From positions 13,826,001 to 13,890,000 of the forward strand of contig NC_068569.1 of the NCBI RefSeq assembly GCF_025698545.1: a stretch of DNA of 64,000 nucleotides, given 5' to 3'. The DNA is from Gossypium raimondii (lineage: Eukaryota; Streptophyta; Magnoliopsida; Malvales; Malvaceae). How positions within the stretch are numbered: the stretch's first letter is position 1; each line of letters starts with the position of its first letter. The notes under the pieces were generated by a model. It saw only the letters and a program-made list of their open reading frames with translations. It was not told where the DNA came from and searched no databases. Position numbers and translations under genes: made by a program. This document shows positions 47,795 to 62,601 of this stretch, one piece after another.

Positions 47795-48454
47795 ATGGCG
47801 AAAGGCCGGCGGTTGACCACCAGCAGAAGCGAACGGTTGCTTGGAAATTATGGTTACGGGCACAGCCAAGGGGACAGTGTCGTCAATGAAGAAGCCGAGC
47901 TTGGTGAGGAAGATGTTTGGTCGATGGTTGATAACGTCGCAGACCGAGGAGACGGCGGGAGTGTCGACAATTCTCGGAGCCAGTGGAGTCCACACGCTGA
48001 TGCGGAGAGTAACGGGAATGGGAACTTCGACATGAGGGGGGATCGTCGTCTAATTCCTCGGGGCGACCGTCACGTTGGTGGGCTGTCCTTGGCTTTCGAG
48101 GATTCTGCTTCGACGAAGCCTAGGATCGTGCATCAGTTTCGTGGCCATGACGGCGTGGCGGCCGCTGCTTCGCCACGAGGGCACCATATGGCCACGTCAG
48201 CTCCAGTGAACGTGCCTGACTGGAGTAAGATTTACCGGGTTAACTCGGTGGAGTGGATACGCGACTCGGACGATGGGTTGGATGACGCTGAATCGGAGAT
48301 GGTGCCACCACACGAATACTTGGCGCGTGAGTACGCTCGGAGTAAGAAATCTGGCGGGGCTTCGGTTTTCGAAGGCGTGGGTCGGACCCTCAAGGGCCGA
48401 GACATGAGGCGGGTCAGGGATGCAGTATGGAGCCGGACCGGGTTCGATGGCTAA
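47795..48454 (+). CDS. Senescence regulator S40 family protein (DUF584), 219 aa
   Basis: Single exon, ATG at 47795 (an in-frame TTG just before it is not used) to TAA at 48454. It has the family landmarks in order: N-terminal GRRLTTSRSERLLGNYGYG (residues ~4-22), a variable acidic and Gly/Asp-rich middle, APVNVPDWSKIYR (~136-148), MVPPHEYLAREYAR (~170-183) and a C-terminal SVFEGVGRTLKGRDMRRVRD then AVWSRTGF (~191-217). The length is normal. S40 proteins are plant-specific, often nuclear, and linked to leaf senescence, stress and abscisic acid responses; the biochemical role is unknown. The reading frame is clearly more GC-rich than its surroundings. The upstream ACGT-box cluster would fit stress regulation. 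Confidence 0.93.
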   Translation: MAKGRRLTTSRSERLLGNYGYGHSQGDSVVNEEAELGEEDVWSMVDNVADRGDGGSVDNSRSQWSPHADAESNGNGNFDMRGDRRLIPRGDRHVGGLSLAFEDSASTKPRIVHQFRGHDGVAAAASPRGHHMATSAPVNVPDWSKIYRVNSVEWIRDSDDGLDDAESEMVPPHEYLAREYARSKKSGGASVFEGVGRTLKGRDMRRVRDAVWSRTGFDG

Positions 48455-49189
48455 CCAATTTGTTAGACAAAAGCAGCTTGAATATGATTGATTAAAAGGC
48501 AACTACATCATTATTATTATTTTTAATTGGGCAATGATTCGGCTGAGTGGACACAGGTGAGTCAACTTAGTTGCGAGGGAGCTCAAGCAGGATTTTGCAT
48601 TGAGGTATCTTAAAAAAGATTTTCTGTTATTGGATTGGAATTTGGAAGTTAAATGTGTATTTCCATTTTCTCTTAAATTGGTGAGGAAAACATAATTGGA
48701 CAAGATTTTCCATTTTAGAGCAAGGGCAATCCTAATGCTCCTGCTTTCCAAAATATGCTTGTCATCTGAAATCATTTACACGCATCCGAATATAAATTAA
48801 TAAATTTTAAATATTATTTTGGTTACGTAAATTAATGAAATTCAACTCTAATTATTAAAGTAATAAACATTAAAATAAATCAAGAATAAGGTTTATACTC
48901 GTATTGTATATTTAAATGAATGATTCCTTTTTAAATAATAATGGATTTTTCAAGGATTATGTTACAGTGGGTAAGGTTTATTTTTTTAAAACTGATATTT
49001 TATAAGCGATGATTTCTAAAGAGAATATCAAGGGTTTCCACAGTATATAATATATTAAGAATATTAGTTTGCCTTCGCTTTCAAACTTCTGTCTAGTTAC
49101 GCTCACATGAACTTTTTTTTTTTTTTTGAATAAGATTAAAAATTAAACTAAAATGAACTGATCACAAATACTATCTACTGGCACACAAT
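48455..49189. other. 3' UTR of the S40 gene and intergenic DNA
   Basis: The first ~300 bases are probably 3' UTR. The rest is AT-rich with no feature seen. Confidence 0.5.
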
Positions 49190-49980
49190 TAATTTTTTAA
49201 TCCGTCATTTTGGCTAAACAATCAACAATTCGACTATTTTTTCTAGAAACATGTCTTAGGCTTCAATGCTCTACGTGCGACAAATTCTGATGAATCCATC
49301 TAATCAAACCAGAGTTTGATTCCATCAATGCACTATTTTGGATACCTTTAATCGCCTGCAAACAATCAAAATGAATCACAACTTTTCTATATCCTTGTCG
49401 GTGGAGAAGGGTCAAACCATCCAAGATATTCCAATTTAGTGTCAAGTACCAAACAATTTCCCACATGCCTGTTATACCCAATAATCCACTCTCCAGCTTC
49501 ATTCCGCAACACTTCCCAGCACTTCCTAATCCAGAATTCAGTTTTACTACACCATTCAAATTTTAATGGACCCAATTTCCTGACAAAAATTAACTAGGAC
49601 TATCTTCATGGTGACTGATTCCAGTATATTTATAAACTAACATGTATTGTTTTGTCCAACTATACGAGACTTTAACAATCTCAAAAATGCACCTTGGAAA
49701 ATGAAGAGATTTATAATTTTCCATATTCGCCACTCAAGCAAACAAACAAAAAAAAAAACACGACCAATTAACCCCTCTTATATTCAACAAGGAAACAATT
49801 TGCAAATTAGAAACAAGTCAATCTTAGAGATTAGTTGAAAAAAACATACGATGGTGATTTACCGGAATGACCTGCGACCAAACCTCCTTTGCAGCTAAAC
49901 AGTTCCTAAGCAAATATAAGATACCCTTTAATTCACTCCAACCTAGTAAAAATCCAGAGATGCCAAACATCTAAGTTATG
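49190..49980 (-). mobile_element. LINE remnant: RNase H domain and upstream zinc-knuckle region
   Basis: Minus strand. At the upstream end (about 49850-49920) it reads LRNCLAAKEVWSQVIPVN, typical of the region between reverse transcriptase and RNase H in plant LINEs. From 49580 down come RNase H pieces: KLNSGLGSAG, VLRNEAGEWIIGYNRHVGN, GLTLLHRQGYRKVVIHFDC and IRWIHQNLSHVEHW. Two frame changes interrupt the RNase H part, and the segments between are diverged. It is an inactive 3' fragment. No tail or target duplication was identified. Confidence 0.72.
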
Positions 49981-50422
49981 TACAATAATATCACTCATTT
50001 AACTTTAAATTAATAAGTACAAGATAAATATACATAGATATTTTAGTAATTAATTTTTAATTAATAATAAGTTGATTAAAAGTTAAGATTAATGCACAAA
50101 GAAATATATATTAAGGTTATGGTTTAAATTATACATATGCAATTTTATTAAAAAAAAGAGAAATTTACTTTTTCTCATTTCAAGAAAAAAATACTTTTTC
50201 TAATATATTTGTGCGATAATTTAAAAGAGCAAAATTACAAGACTTGAAGATAAGATATTAATGGATTTAAGTATGCTTCCGTATCTAATTTTTGTTCTTA
50301 ATAAATTAACATTGCAAATCTTGATTTACTATCCTAGTCAAGATATATTGAAAAAATTACAAAGAGAGCAAGAACAAAATTGATTTTTGATGACAGAATT
50401 CGACAACAAAGGAGTGAGGGAA

Positions 50423-51106
50423 AGGGGTGAGCAAAACTCGATTCGATTTGAAAAAATTGAAAAAAATCAAATTTCGAGTTAATCAAATCATGTTGTTCGA
50501 GTTATTCGAGTCAACTCGAATTAAGTTCGAGTCGAGTTAGATTTTACAATTCAAATAAAAAATTAATGTAAATACCCTTTAATCCCTGTCAATTTTGAAA
50601 ATAAGCAAATTTGTCTCTTTCAACAAAAATTATAAAAAATTAAAATAATTTTCAAAATTCAAAATAATTTTAAAATTCCAAATATTTATAAAATTCTAAA
50701 TTGTATATTTTAAAAATTCTAAAGAATATGTAAAGAAAGTTAAAATTTTAATACTTTTCTAAAACAATAATTTTATGATCTAAATAAGTTAATTAATTAT
50801 TTAAGTTTATCATCTTGAAATTAATTATTTTTTATTATTTTGCTTCGAATTTTATTTCAAATATATATGGTTTTAAGTTGATGTGTTTTAACATAGAATT
50901 AGTTATACTATAACAAGTTTTTTTTTTTTAATTTGACATGTCTAATTTTTTTAATTTAACTTGAACAATTTCACTCGATTCGATTCGACTCGACTCGAAT
51001 TTTATTTCACTCGACTCGATTCGAAAAAATTTTAAATCGAGTTAGGATGATAAAACAGGACTCATTAATTCGATTAACTCAAAAAAATTTTACTCGATTC
51101 GATCCA
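50423..51106. mobile_element. Decayed hAT MITE, same family as 7403-8614
   Basis: Starts AGGGGTGAGCAAAACTCGAT and shares the TCGAGTT/ACTCGAATT reiterations at both ends with the element at 7403-8614, plus the inner CGAGTTAGGATGATAAAA. The right terminal ~10-15 bases are missing or changed and no 8-bp duplication was found, so it is older or truncated. Confidence 0.7.
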
Positions 51107-52611
51107 ACCTAACGTAGGTTTTGTAGTCAAAGATGAAACCAATATGCGAGCGTGTGTAGAATGGATGGATGATGCTTGAATGGTGCCTTTTTGGAAGAAT
51201 ATGACTTTCAAGTCTCCCTTGGATGGGTGTATCAAATTTGTTTTAGATCGAAACCATTCCCTCCATTCATTTCACTCCCTCTATCTTTTCTGTTGTTTTG
51301 GATTTTTTTTTTGAGGGCCCATGCTTGGTGACGATGGGTTATTGGTTAATGTTCTTTTGTTCTTTGATTCTCATTTTGTGTGATCCATGCAATCCGACAT
51401 GACTTTGAAAACAAGAACCAAATCTCTTTTTCTATCTCCACAACTTCTTCCCTTCCTTTGTTGATTGCTTATTAAGATTTCCAATGTTATTTTCTGAACC
51501 CAAAAACATCATCAGGAAAAAAAAGCTCTTTTGGTTTATACATAAAAAGTTTGGGTTGTCAAATATAGCAAACTGAAATCTGGGCTCACTCAATGGGTCA
51601 TCGTCAGTGACCCCTTTCCCCTCTTTTATCTTTTTAGGCTTGTAATTTGAGGATCCATATCGGCAAAATGATGGGCTATTTATCTCCATGGGATAGCAAA
51701 AGCTGAAGGGTGATAAACTGAAAAAGAAATGGAAGAGCTTTTGGGTCTGGTTACCTGATTCAAGCTCCACCCACAACCATAACAGAAAAACCCATTAAAG
51801 AAAACCGAACATAAACAAGGTATCCCGAGGATTGAAATATCTTACATATTGTGCATACTGTGCATCTTATACCAATAACACCATCCTAGGGCCCAATTGC
51901 AAACGAGTAAGAATAGAGAAAGCTCAAGTTGTTAATAATCCCTAACTTTAAATATTTATATCGTAGATGAACAAATTGAATGATATATTTAATGGCCACC
52001 GCTATCAATTCTGCTCCATAAGTTGGAGCGTTTGTCCCCTAACTTTTGATAATTCATATATAAGTATAGCTTTTATTGAGTGAAACTCAGGACCACATAT
52101 ATAACATGCATAGAAATGAATATTTTTTTCTTAAATCATCGTAGATTCAATCTGTTTTAATATCCCACCGTTTGCTGGAATCTTTTATAATTTGGTGGAC
52201 ACCTGGAGAGCCAGTCTCTTTCATTTATTGTTGTCGTTGGGACGGGGCCTTTTTCATTAAATTGATCCAAATACAATAATATTGCTCATAGTATTGCATC
52301 GTAATGGAGAAGGAAGGGATTATGCATGAATCATCATAACTTTTAAATCTTTGAAATTCATGCATCATACACAGTCAACACCATCCTTACATACATACAT
52401 TACATCCATCCCTACATCCACTACGCCCATGACCAACATCAAGAGAAGGCAACCTGGCTTATGCTAAAAAAAAATGCAATGGATCGATCGTATCAAACCA
52501 GTACCATTGCACCATTACTCACTGCACATTAACAAACTTGTCTCTTGGAAAAGAAACAAGTAAACAACCATTTTATTCGGCCACTCTCGGCTTTCTCTTT
52601 GGCGAGGCATT
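51107..52611. other. Intergenic DNA and 3' UTR of the peroxidase gene
   Basis: A 114-codon open frame on the minus strand (51432-51776) is Phe/Lys-rich without family resemblance and is not annotated. The rightmost ~250 bases are likely 3' UTR of the peroxidase gene. Confidence 0.45.
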
Positions 52612-54159
<1,548 letters not shown>

Positions 54160-54215
54160 CTCTACACTCAACCCAAGGTCACCAACCTTGCTCTAGATCC
54201 CTTGTGACGTGCTGC

Positions 54216-54222
54216 TTAAATA
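54216..54222 (-). promoter_or_regulatory. TATA-like box of the peroxidase gene
   Basis: TATTTAA on the minus strand, about 57 bases upstream of the ATG. It is a non-consensus TATA, so confidence is moderate. Confidence 0.4.
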
Positions 54223-57073
54223 ATTCAGAGTGTAACAGATCTGGTATAAAAAAATAAGTACAGTTACTAATATTTTTATACACTTGCCATTAACTACCAC
54301 TCTTTTTTAGTCTCTGAGTGAGTACACAGTAACACCTGTGGGAGTTAACAACGGAAAATGACAAAACTAAGAGAAATGACCGATAGAGGGGGCTAGAGAT
54401 CCGAAGCCAGTTGATCCAACGGTGTATGATGGAGGATCATGGAATAAAGGTGTAAGATTAGGGTCCATTGTCAGAATCAAGTTTACCTTTTAAAGGCAGG
54501 TACCTAGAAGATTTTTGAAAACATATCTAGTAAATTTATCCTGGTTTGTTGTTGAATGATGATGTTGGAGGGGGAGTTAGTGTTATTTGTCTCTCCAATA
54601 CCAGATTTGTTCTTTCCATAATCAGTACTAAAGCCTTTAGCCTTCCCAATGTAAAGCATGCTAAAATGTTGAAACAAAATCAATGGTTTCAATCTCAAAT
54701 GTGATTACTGAATAGTAAAGGAACTCAGATAAAAATTTTTCTAAATTCTCTGAAGAGGATATAAGATTTAAGTTTGACTGTTGTAATCAAAAGCATATAA
54801 TTTATTACCGCTAGCAGTATTCTTTTGATATTAACGTGATTAAACTATTAGTAAATTTACATTTTAATCATTAATTTTAAAAAATTATAAAATAATCATT
54901 AAATTATTTAAAAGTTTTATTTAAATAATTCTATTAAATTTTTTAAAGTCTGATTAGCGAGCTTCAAGCAACGATTCAATGATTGATACAGTGGGGATCA
55001 GTACCCGTCAATGAGTAGATGAAAATACCTTAGATCTAAGTCGATCTGATGACTAATGCTAGAGATCGAAGAAAAAAGTTGTTTAAACTTTAGTTCATAG
55101 ATTTGTAATATTTAAGGTTGTTTCATGAAAAAAAAGTTAAAGTGTATAAGAGAATGAGAGCTTTCAAATAACTTAATGACCACATTGTAAATTTTTGAAA
55201 ATTTAATAAACTTTAATGTAATTTACCCTATTATTAATTGCAATGCGGGATCTGGAGGAAGAAGGCTAGAATGCGTTCAGGTTTCTCAAATTTTAAATGC
55301 TTAAAAAGCATTGAACTTTGAACCTGCACATGCCTAGTGGTTTCAACATTTTTGTGCACGCATTTAATAATTTGGGGGTAAATAGTATAAATTTGAAGGT
55401 TTAAATTAAGTGACAAATAAATACATAAAAAGGCTTATGGAATGTACCTTTAATAGAAGTAATAATGATTGGTAGGTCATTCTTAAAGATATGGTTTAAG
55501 CATGTATGAGACATGGTATAAAAAAGAAATGGAAAGATTATTCTGAGATAGTAAATAATGATACAGCCAGTTAATAAAAATTTATGTCAGTTTAGATGAG
55601 ATGAATGGGATGAAAACAAAATACTAGAGACAAAACAAACTATGGGTTAATGAATATAGGCAGCAATAATGTAATCCAGTGCCTTAGATATAAACTTCTA
55701 GGTCTTGCCAAAACTTGGACCAGTTTAATTTGGGAAAAGAATAGCAAAATACCCTTCACTTTAAAGTGGGGTATTTATTATGCGTCGGATAACGTGTAGG
55801 AATTGCTAATCCCATCCAAAAGGAAAGCTAACAAATTTATTCAGATCTTGGATGAAGAAGAAGCAGCCCACTAGCCTACCACTCACAGACATTTGCCTTT
55901 TTATTTTGGTGGGGGGACATCTCTTCCATTCAAACAATGGACCCACTTACATTTTTCTAACAAGTTTATTATACATTATTGAAATCTAAGACGACAAAGC
56001 TATAATTATTATGATACTGAAAGCAAAAGTTATTGTCACCGTCACATTTAGCTTGATTGAATTGGATTCTCTAGAATTCAATAATAATTATAAGAGAGTT
56101 TGGAGGCTTTAGGCAAAGCCCAAAAGCAAATGCATTTCCGTGACGTAGTAGGGCTTTTCATGTTGCCAGCAATGCCCTTTTGTAACCCACTATTGTTTTG
56201 CTTTGCAGCACTACAGCATGAAGGGTAGATGCGAGAAATCGGGGGAGCTCAACCAAGTGGTAGGATGGACCACCGACACTTCCAAATATCACTTGTTTCT
56301 TTATATATATGGATAAACGTGAACGGTGAACCCCCCAAGTGATGAATCATCATAGCAGCTGAAAAATAATATTAACAAATGAAATAGGGAACAGAATATG
56401 TTCTGGGTCCTAACCTTGTATGCCTGAACACGACATTTTGTAACCTTGCCATGGTAAACATTTTGAGTAATTACAGTAAAAAGGATAACACGAAAGTGAA
56501 TAAAATTTCTTCAGAATGAACTTTGCTTAACCATTCATTTTTACTTACCTACTTTTATGCATACATGTACCTATGCATTGATGCATGCTTTCATTATATG
56601 CAGAGTAATAATGGCTATTATTGTGACGACTGATGAGTGATGCCCACACGCCTTTGTTTCAAGCTTTTGCCACTTTTTCGACGGAACTACCAGTTGTTGA
56701 CTTTTAATCTCGTGACGTTGAAGCCATTGATATTGTAACGTTAATGAATCACTTCAAACATAAAATGGACTAACGGAGTCTTTTTATATGAATTTAAAAG
56801 AAGTATGTAGAAGATCTTTTAATTTCACTAAATTGCTGTACGATGGGCTGAGTTCTATGGGTCACAAGCTTCCTCTCATCAAAGAGTTATTCGGGTTTTG
56901 GGTGAATAAAAGAGTAATGAGCAGGTTGGGCAGTCACAGACAACTTAAATAGGGCATTAATGGATAAATGGGTTACCATATAACCCACCCGTATGGATCC
57001 GAACTCGCATGTTTGCCACCTCGAATTATTTCCCAAGAGATGCAGACACTAACCGTCGTGAAACAATTTCATC
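54223..57073. other. Intergenic: peroxidase promoter side, TYW gene 3' side
   Basis: The left part is upstream of the peroxidase gene. The right ~250 bases are likely 3' UTR of the TYW gene and contain a short hairpin-forming stretch (ATGGGTTACCATATAACCCA near 56970). In between is AT-rich sequence without a supported gene. Confidence 0.5.
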
Positions 57074-60000
57074 CTAGATCCGTCTGCATTTAACATCAGC
57101 AACAAGATGGCGGATGTGTGGGGCATACCATTTCACTTTCTCCACATGATCGATTGTAACTTCCCAACGATGGCCTGCACACAACATTAATCACTTTAAA
57201 CTGGCTTTTTCTTAAATAAAACATGAACCCCAACATGTACATGTACGTTATATACGCTTAGAAAGTCATACCCTCGGATCTTGCAATTTCAGATATCGAT
57301 TTTGAAACATGGTTAGCCCACAATTCCACCTCGGTGTCCTTCACATTACCGTGGACATGCAATATCCCACCATTACTCCTGCATTTTTAGTACCATCGTT
57401 AAATGTGACCACAAACAATGGGAGAAAGAGAGAAAGAAGAATGCACGGACTCCCCCCATGAGTTCTAAAATGAAAAAAGCAACACGTATATTGGGGTCTA
57501 AAAGTGCGACAAATTTAAGATCTCGCAAGGAGATGCTAGCAAAACTGCTACCAAGATAACTGAAGCCTCGCTAGACAGTTCTTCCAGAGTCCAAAAATGG
57601 AGTAATCAACCAAATAGAAGTTCGGAACCAGAGCAAATATTTAAACTATATGCATCTAGGAGATATTGTAAAGAAACCATGAATATTATCCAAGACCAAG
57701 TTCATCTGCACATTGAAGGTGAATGGTAGTGGACTTTTGCGTGAAAAAACTATTGCAAGCCGGGGGAGAAGCAACAAATCATAGAAAAAGTTTCAAAGAA
57801 TAACCCTACAATTCTTTTTCTTCTAATTTATCATTGAATTCGGATTTTAAAGTGGAAACAAGTAATGAATTTGATATTAGGCAAGGTGACATGAAATGAA
57901 ACACAAGTAATAACACCAGAGCAAAGCACCTTAATGCCCTCACAGCAGTAAGCCAGCTACCCTCACTTGATGGAAGAAGACCAAGACAAACTCGATCTGC
58001 CACTCCCTATAGGAAAATAATCAATAGGAATCAATACATACAGTTTATTTCGGTACTTAAGGCTCAAGTTGCCATGGCAATATGTTATTTTTAGTCTATT
58101 TCATGAAAGGGTGAGTATTTGGTACACTGGCAGTGTACTTTTTTTATTCCCCAAGCAGCCTCAAAAAATGGACCTGTGTCTTTTTTTTTAAATATATATA
58201 CTTTTTAATAATTTACTATACCCCTATAGGACACTTGCCAACCCCCTAACCCTGCTCATGTAGTTTAAAACCTCCACTGGCAGTGTACCAAATATTCTCC
58301 TTTATGAAAAAAGTATATATAGATAGATATGCTGCCTTGTCCTCGTATTCCAAGGGTATAAATGTTTACACTGTCAATGCGGATATTAAGCATGCCAATG
58401 TACCTTGGGTGCTGTAATCTGATTATCCCCTTCAAGTACGATACAACGATCAGAGACAGAATTGGCTTCAAGATTACGTTTAAGAGCCTCAATGGCATGA
58501 GGATTCCATTCACAAGCATAGACTAACTTTGCTTTCGCCCTGATTGATTAGCATTACAATTCAAAAAAGGCACCAACATAACAGAAAAGACAAAATAATC
58601 AGTGAAATTAAAAGTCAGCAGATTGAAAACTGAAGAGATAATAAGAAATCTCCATACACTAACTAATAATTCCCCATCAAAACTTGTAATTCCTGCTAAC
58701 AACACAATGGTGGAATGACACAAGAAATCCTTATCCTCCACATAGCCCATAAAATGACAAGTGTCATACCATTAATTCAAAATCCTTAAATCTAACACCA
58801 ATTACAACAAACTACAGACCAGTACAGATGCGAAGGATGATATGGTAATTGTCAGACCAACAACATTATCTAACAATTTTTTAGTGGGAAAAAGAAGTCT
58901 GCTTCTAGTCAAAGGTCACAAAAACCAAGTTAGCACGTATTTACATCTGCACATAATGTGTGTGTGACAGAGAGAAAGCTGAAAATACTTGAGATGTGGA
59001 GAAATTTTTGAAAGGCATTAAAATCATAATTAGAGCATACCTAACAAGGAAGGGCAATAGAAAATATCCAATTCCAGCAAACAGATCCACGATGACTGCA
59101 TCTGTACAATCTGAACTGGCCATACGGATTTTCTCAGAAAGATTGCCCCAAGAGAACATGCACTTGGTAGCATCAAAAGAATATAGAATCCCATTTTCAC
59201 GATGATCAACCCAGCCATTATCTCCTACAAGAATCTCCAAAGTACTGTCCCTTGTACCATTTGCAGCGACCCGGCCCTTGAAAAATTATAGAAATTAATT
59301 CAATAAGTTCATAAGTGGCATACATAATATGACGAATGGTACCCCTGAGATTCTTAATTATTGACTCTTTGTCTAAAAATAAACAACTAATTTAATTCAA
59401 CTCGTTACTCCTAAAACAAATTGGAAACAACAGTTAAACAAATTAAAACCTTCAAAGTCATTTTCTTGAAATCTTAACTTTGCCTTCCATATAAAAATTG
59501 GACATACTGACCAACTAACTAGAGATGAAAAAAAAATCATTTTACGGTATTAGACTGAATCAGCATAAGACAAGGAGTTTTTGAACAAAAGTAAAGAAAG
59601 CATTATCAGTCAATATAGCAGCTAAGATATGGTTCATCCATATATCTTACCTGCCGTGCAAGGCGACAAGTATTAAGGGATTCGGCAATAATGGGCCAAA
59701 GCTCCTCTCCAATTGAATTCCATATTGGGTCCCTGAAGGATGAAATCGGTAGCACAACAATATCACCAATCCGTTCCCACCTGAACTAGTCGAAGATGTT
59801 AAAATGGTGAGGATATTGCATGCGCAGGTACACAAAGAAAACCAAAGCTAGCCACTGAAACTCTCAATCTAACTCAAGAAATTTCACAGAATTGAAACTG
59901 GAATAAGCAAACAACGAAGTGAAGTAGTGAAACAAACCTGTTTGGTAGCTGCTCCAGAAGTTTATCTGATAACCCCTTTTGCCTAATCAAAGAGGCAACA

Positions 60001-62601
60001 GCTTCAGTCATTATTTTTAAGGGAGATTTACAAGCTTTTCTTTTTTGAACAAGCTCATCTGGAAGCTTAGTAGCACCATATTCCTTAAGAATGTCCAGAG
60101 CTACTGAGGAGGACATGTCATTTAAGAGTAAACTTTCAGCTCTAAATGGTTTAGATGGATGATGATCACTCAAAACTTCAAATCTGTCTTCTGAGAAGAT
60201 AGCACAAAACTTCTCGGTCACAGGGAAAGAGATGAACAAACCATCCTCTTGTGCATAAACTTTTCTCTCTAGATCTAACCATCCAAACTTCTTCAATATG
60301 TCCTTTCCTAATTTTGCATGTTTTTTTTCAAGTTTTACAACCCAACTCGAAGCATCTATCTGTCCTGTCTGGTTCTCAACATTTAAGCTTTGCATTTCAG
60401 GATGTTGAGGTGAACCAGTTCCAACATGTGGAGCTAGTAAAAGAACATTCCCATTTTCCATCATACCTTCCTCTTCCTTAATAACTTCATTTTCACCGAG
60501 CTTTCGAGAACTGTCATGATCATCTAGAGATAACAAAGGAAACAAGTTGATTTTCATAGGCTCACTAAACTTGGTTCCAAAAGCATAACAAGCTGCTCCA
60601 CCACCAACCATAATAAGATCATCACGAACAACATTGGCTGTGGAACGCACAAACAGTGCTTTATCCATTGAACTGAGGGTCACATGCTTCCAGACTAGGC
60701 TTCGCATATCTAGTAATGTCAACTCTTGACAATGTTGTGTAACAGGACAACCTCCTATTATTCCAATAAAATACTTGTAGACAAACATGGAGTGGGAGAA
60801 CCTAGCATATGGGCTTCTTCCTCCTACCTTTTCTACTTTCCATGAACATGTTAGAGTATCAAAACTGTACAAGTCCCCAAGAGCCTCTCCATAGTACCCT
60901 CCAAACATGAATAACTTAGATCCATATGCCACCATTGAGTGAGAATGACGAGCACATGGCTGTTCACCGTGGGCAATTAGTTCTTCCCATTGCAGTGTAT
61001 TGGTGTCAAGAACATGCAATGATGAAGAGATTGCATCGTTATTAAGGCCACCAAAGACATAAATCTTTGATCCTACTGCAGCGGCCGCATGCCGATGCCT
61101 GTGCAAGATACATACAGACTACAAATTAAGAACTAAAATGAGATGCAGGCTGAGGCGGGGAAAGAAACAGTAGATACAGACATTAATGTACATTCATAAC
61201 ATGTTCACGGAGGGATTTACACAGATAATGCTTTTTTATAACATATATTTAACCCAATGAAACTAAGTGGAGAGGCAGAACAGCAAGATATGAGTACCTT
61301 GGAGGAAAAGCGCTGCCAATACAATCTAGTAGCTTCCATTCATTCTTTAACGTATTGAGAATCCATACCTCGCTCAGAATGTTCGTAGGATCAGCCCTGC
61401 CTCCAATAACATACATGCAATCTCCGATTAAAGAAGCAGTGTGACCCAGGCGAGGTGATGGACGGCCCGCCACATTGATTTCTCTCAATGTCCCATGCAA
61501 TGGATCAAGGAGAAAAGAGTCATGTCTTCTCGCATGTCTTCCACTGCCCCCAAAGCCACCAAATATAAGAACTTCAGCTTTGTTTGTGCTTTCTAAGGTA
61601 CAAGTAGAATGGCCCCAAAGGAACAGTCTCTCTATAGGTTCACCAGCAATTACCATCTGACTAATAGATAAACTGCAGCCGGGAATTCCTTCAGTTTCCA
61701 CCAATGATTCACGAGAAAAACTTGCTTTTTCGCTAGGAACGATGTTCTGCAAGCGCATACGTGAAATAGCTCAAAATTAAAGCCTCAATCATAAATATAA
61801 AAGCTCAATATAATCACAAAGCTCAGGGTTCATATGAAATAATTGTAAAATCATAGTAAAACAAAATTTACCAACTTGAGCATCTACAAAACTTCTCTCC
61901 AAACCATCTTGACCTTCATTACAATCACCACCACTCACACTACACTTTGAACCAGTCGCGTTTTCCAATGTTCCATCCTGACTTTTTCGAAATGCTCTAA
62001 GAAACCCTTCAGTTCTCTTCCAATTAGCTTCCATTTTCTCATTAGCAACCCCAACAAGAAACTTCAAGTAATCTTCAGACACCATAATCTTCTGGGTATC
62101 CCCCAAAGGCACCTCCAACCGTATCGAACACCGTATCCCCACTATCAATCTCTTGCTGACGCTTGTAATCCCAGACTCTCTGAACCCACAAGCAATCGCC
62201 AAAGAAACCAAACTCTGAGCTGAACTTAAGTCTCTACACTCAACGGCGATGATGAGAGGCTCGAATCGAAAGACCAACTCACTGTCTTGAATCAACTTAG
62301 TCGAGTCAGAGAAGAGTATGGAGATGACCGAGTCGGAATCAGCCGTGTCGTGGGTGATGAAGAGCCAGGTGCCTCCTCGGGCTTTCTTTTTGGTAGGATT
62401 ATTGGAGCTGGGATTGGGTTTTGGTTGGGAAAGGATAGAGATACGGCCAGAGCAGGAACTGGTGGTGAAGTAAGAAAGGTGGTTGTTGAGGGCGTTGATG
62501 AGAGGAATGATGGGCGTGTCTAAAGAGCCTTTGGGTGATTTATCTGCTTCATTGGAGCTCAGTGAAGCTAACGTTGATGCCTTCCTCTTGTCAAAGTCCA
62601 T
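57074..62601 (-). CDS. tRNA wybutosine-synthesising protein 2/3/4 (TYW3-kelch-TYW2 fusion), ~1040 aa
   Basis: Nine exons on the minus strand: ~61876-62601, 61298-61746, 59938-61098, 59651-59780, 59041-59276, 58404-58539, 57930-58006, 57272-57378 and 57074-57174 (TAG). Phases of exons 2-9 close exactly. Residues ~1-220 are a TYW3 methyltransferase-like domain (ending ANWKRTEGFLRAFRK). Residues ~290-575 are kelch repeats (VLIFGGFGGSGR, YVIGGRAD, KIYVFGGLNND, LFMFGGYYGEALGDLYSF), as in TYW4. Residues ~780-1040 are a TYW2 aminocarboxypropyl-transferase with the SAM-binding loop VDLFAGIGYF and ACEWNPHAIEALKRNL. The protein makes wybutosine at G37 of tRNA-Phe, which stabilises codon reading. In yeast these steps are separate proteins. 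The exon 1 donor is uncertain: CAA|GTTGGT joined to TTGCAG|AAC, or G|GTAAAT joined to TTTTGAG|CT, both keep frame. Confidence 0.93.

Noticed and set aside
47774-48502. Overlapping frames on both strands of the S40 gene
   Set aside because: Shadows of the GC-rich S40 coding exon.
51432-51776. 114-codon minus-strand frame
   Set aside because: Phe/Lys/Ser-rich, non-ATG start in part, no recognisable motif and no splice partners; insufficient support.
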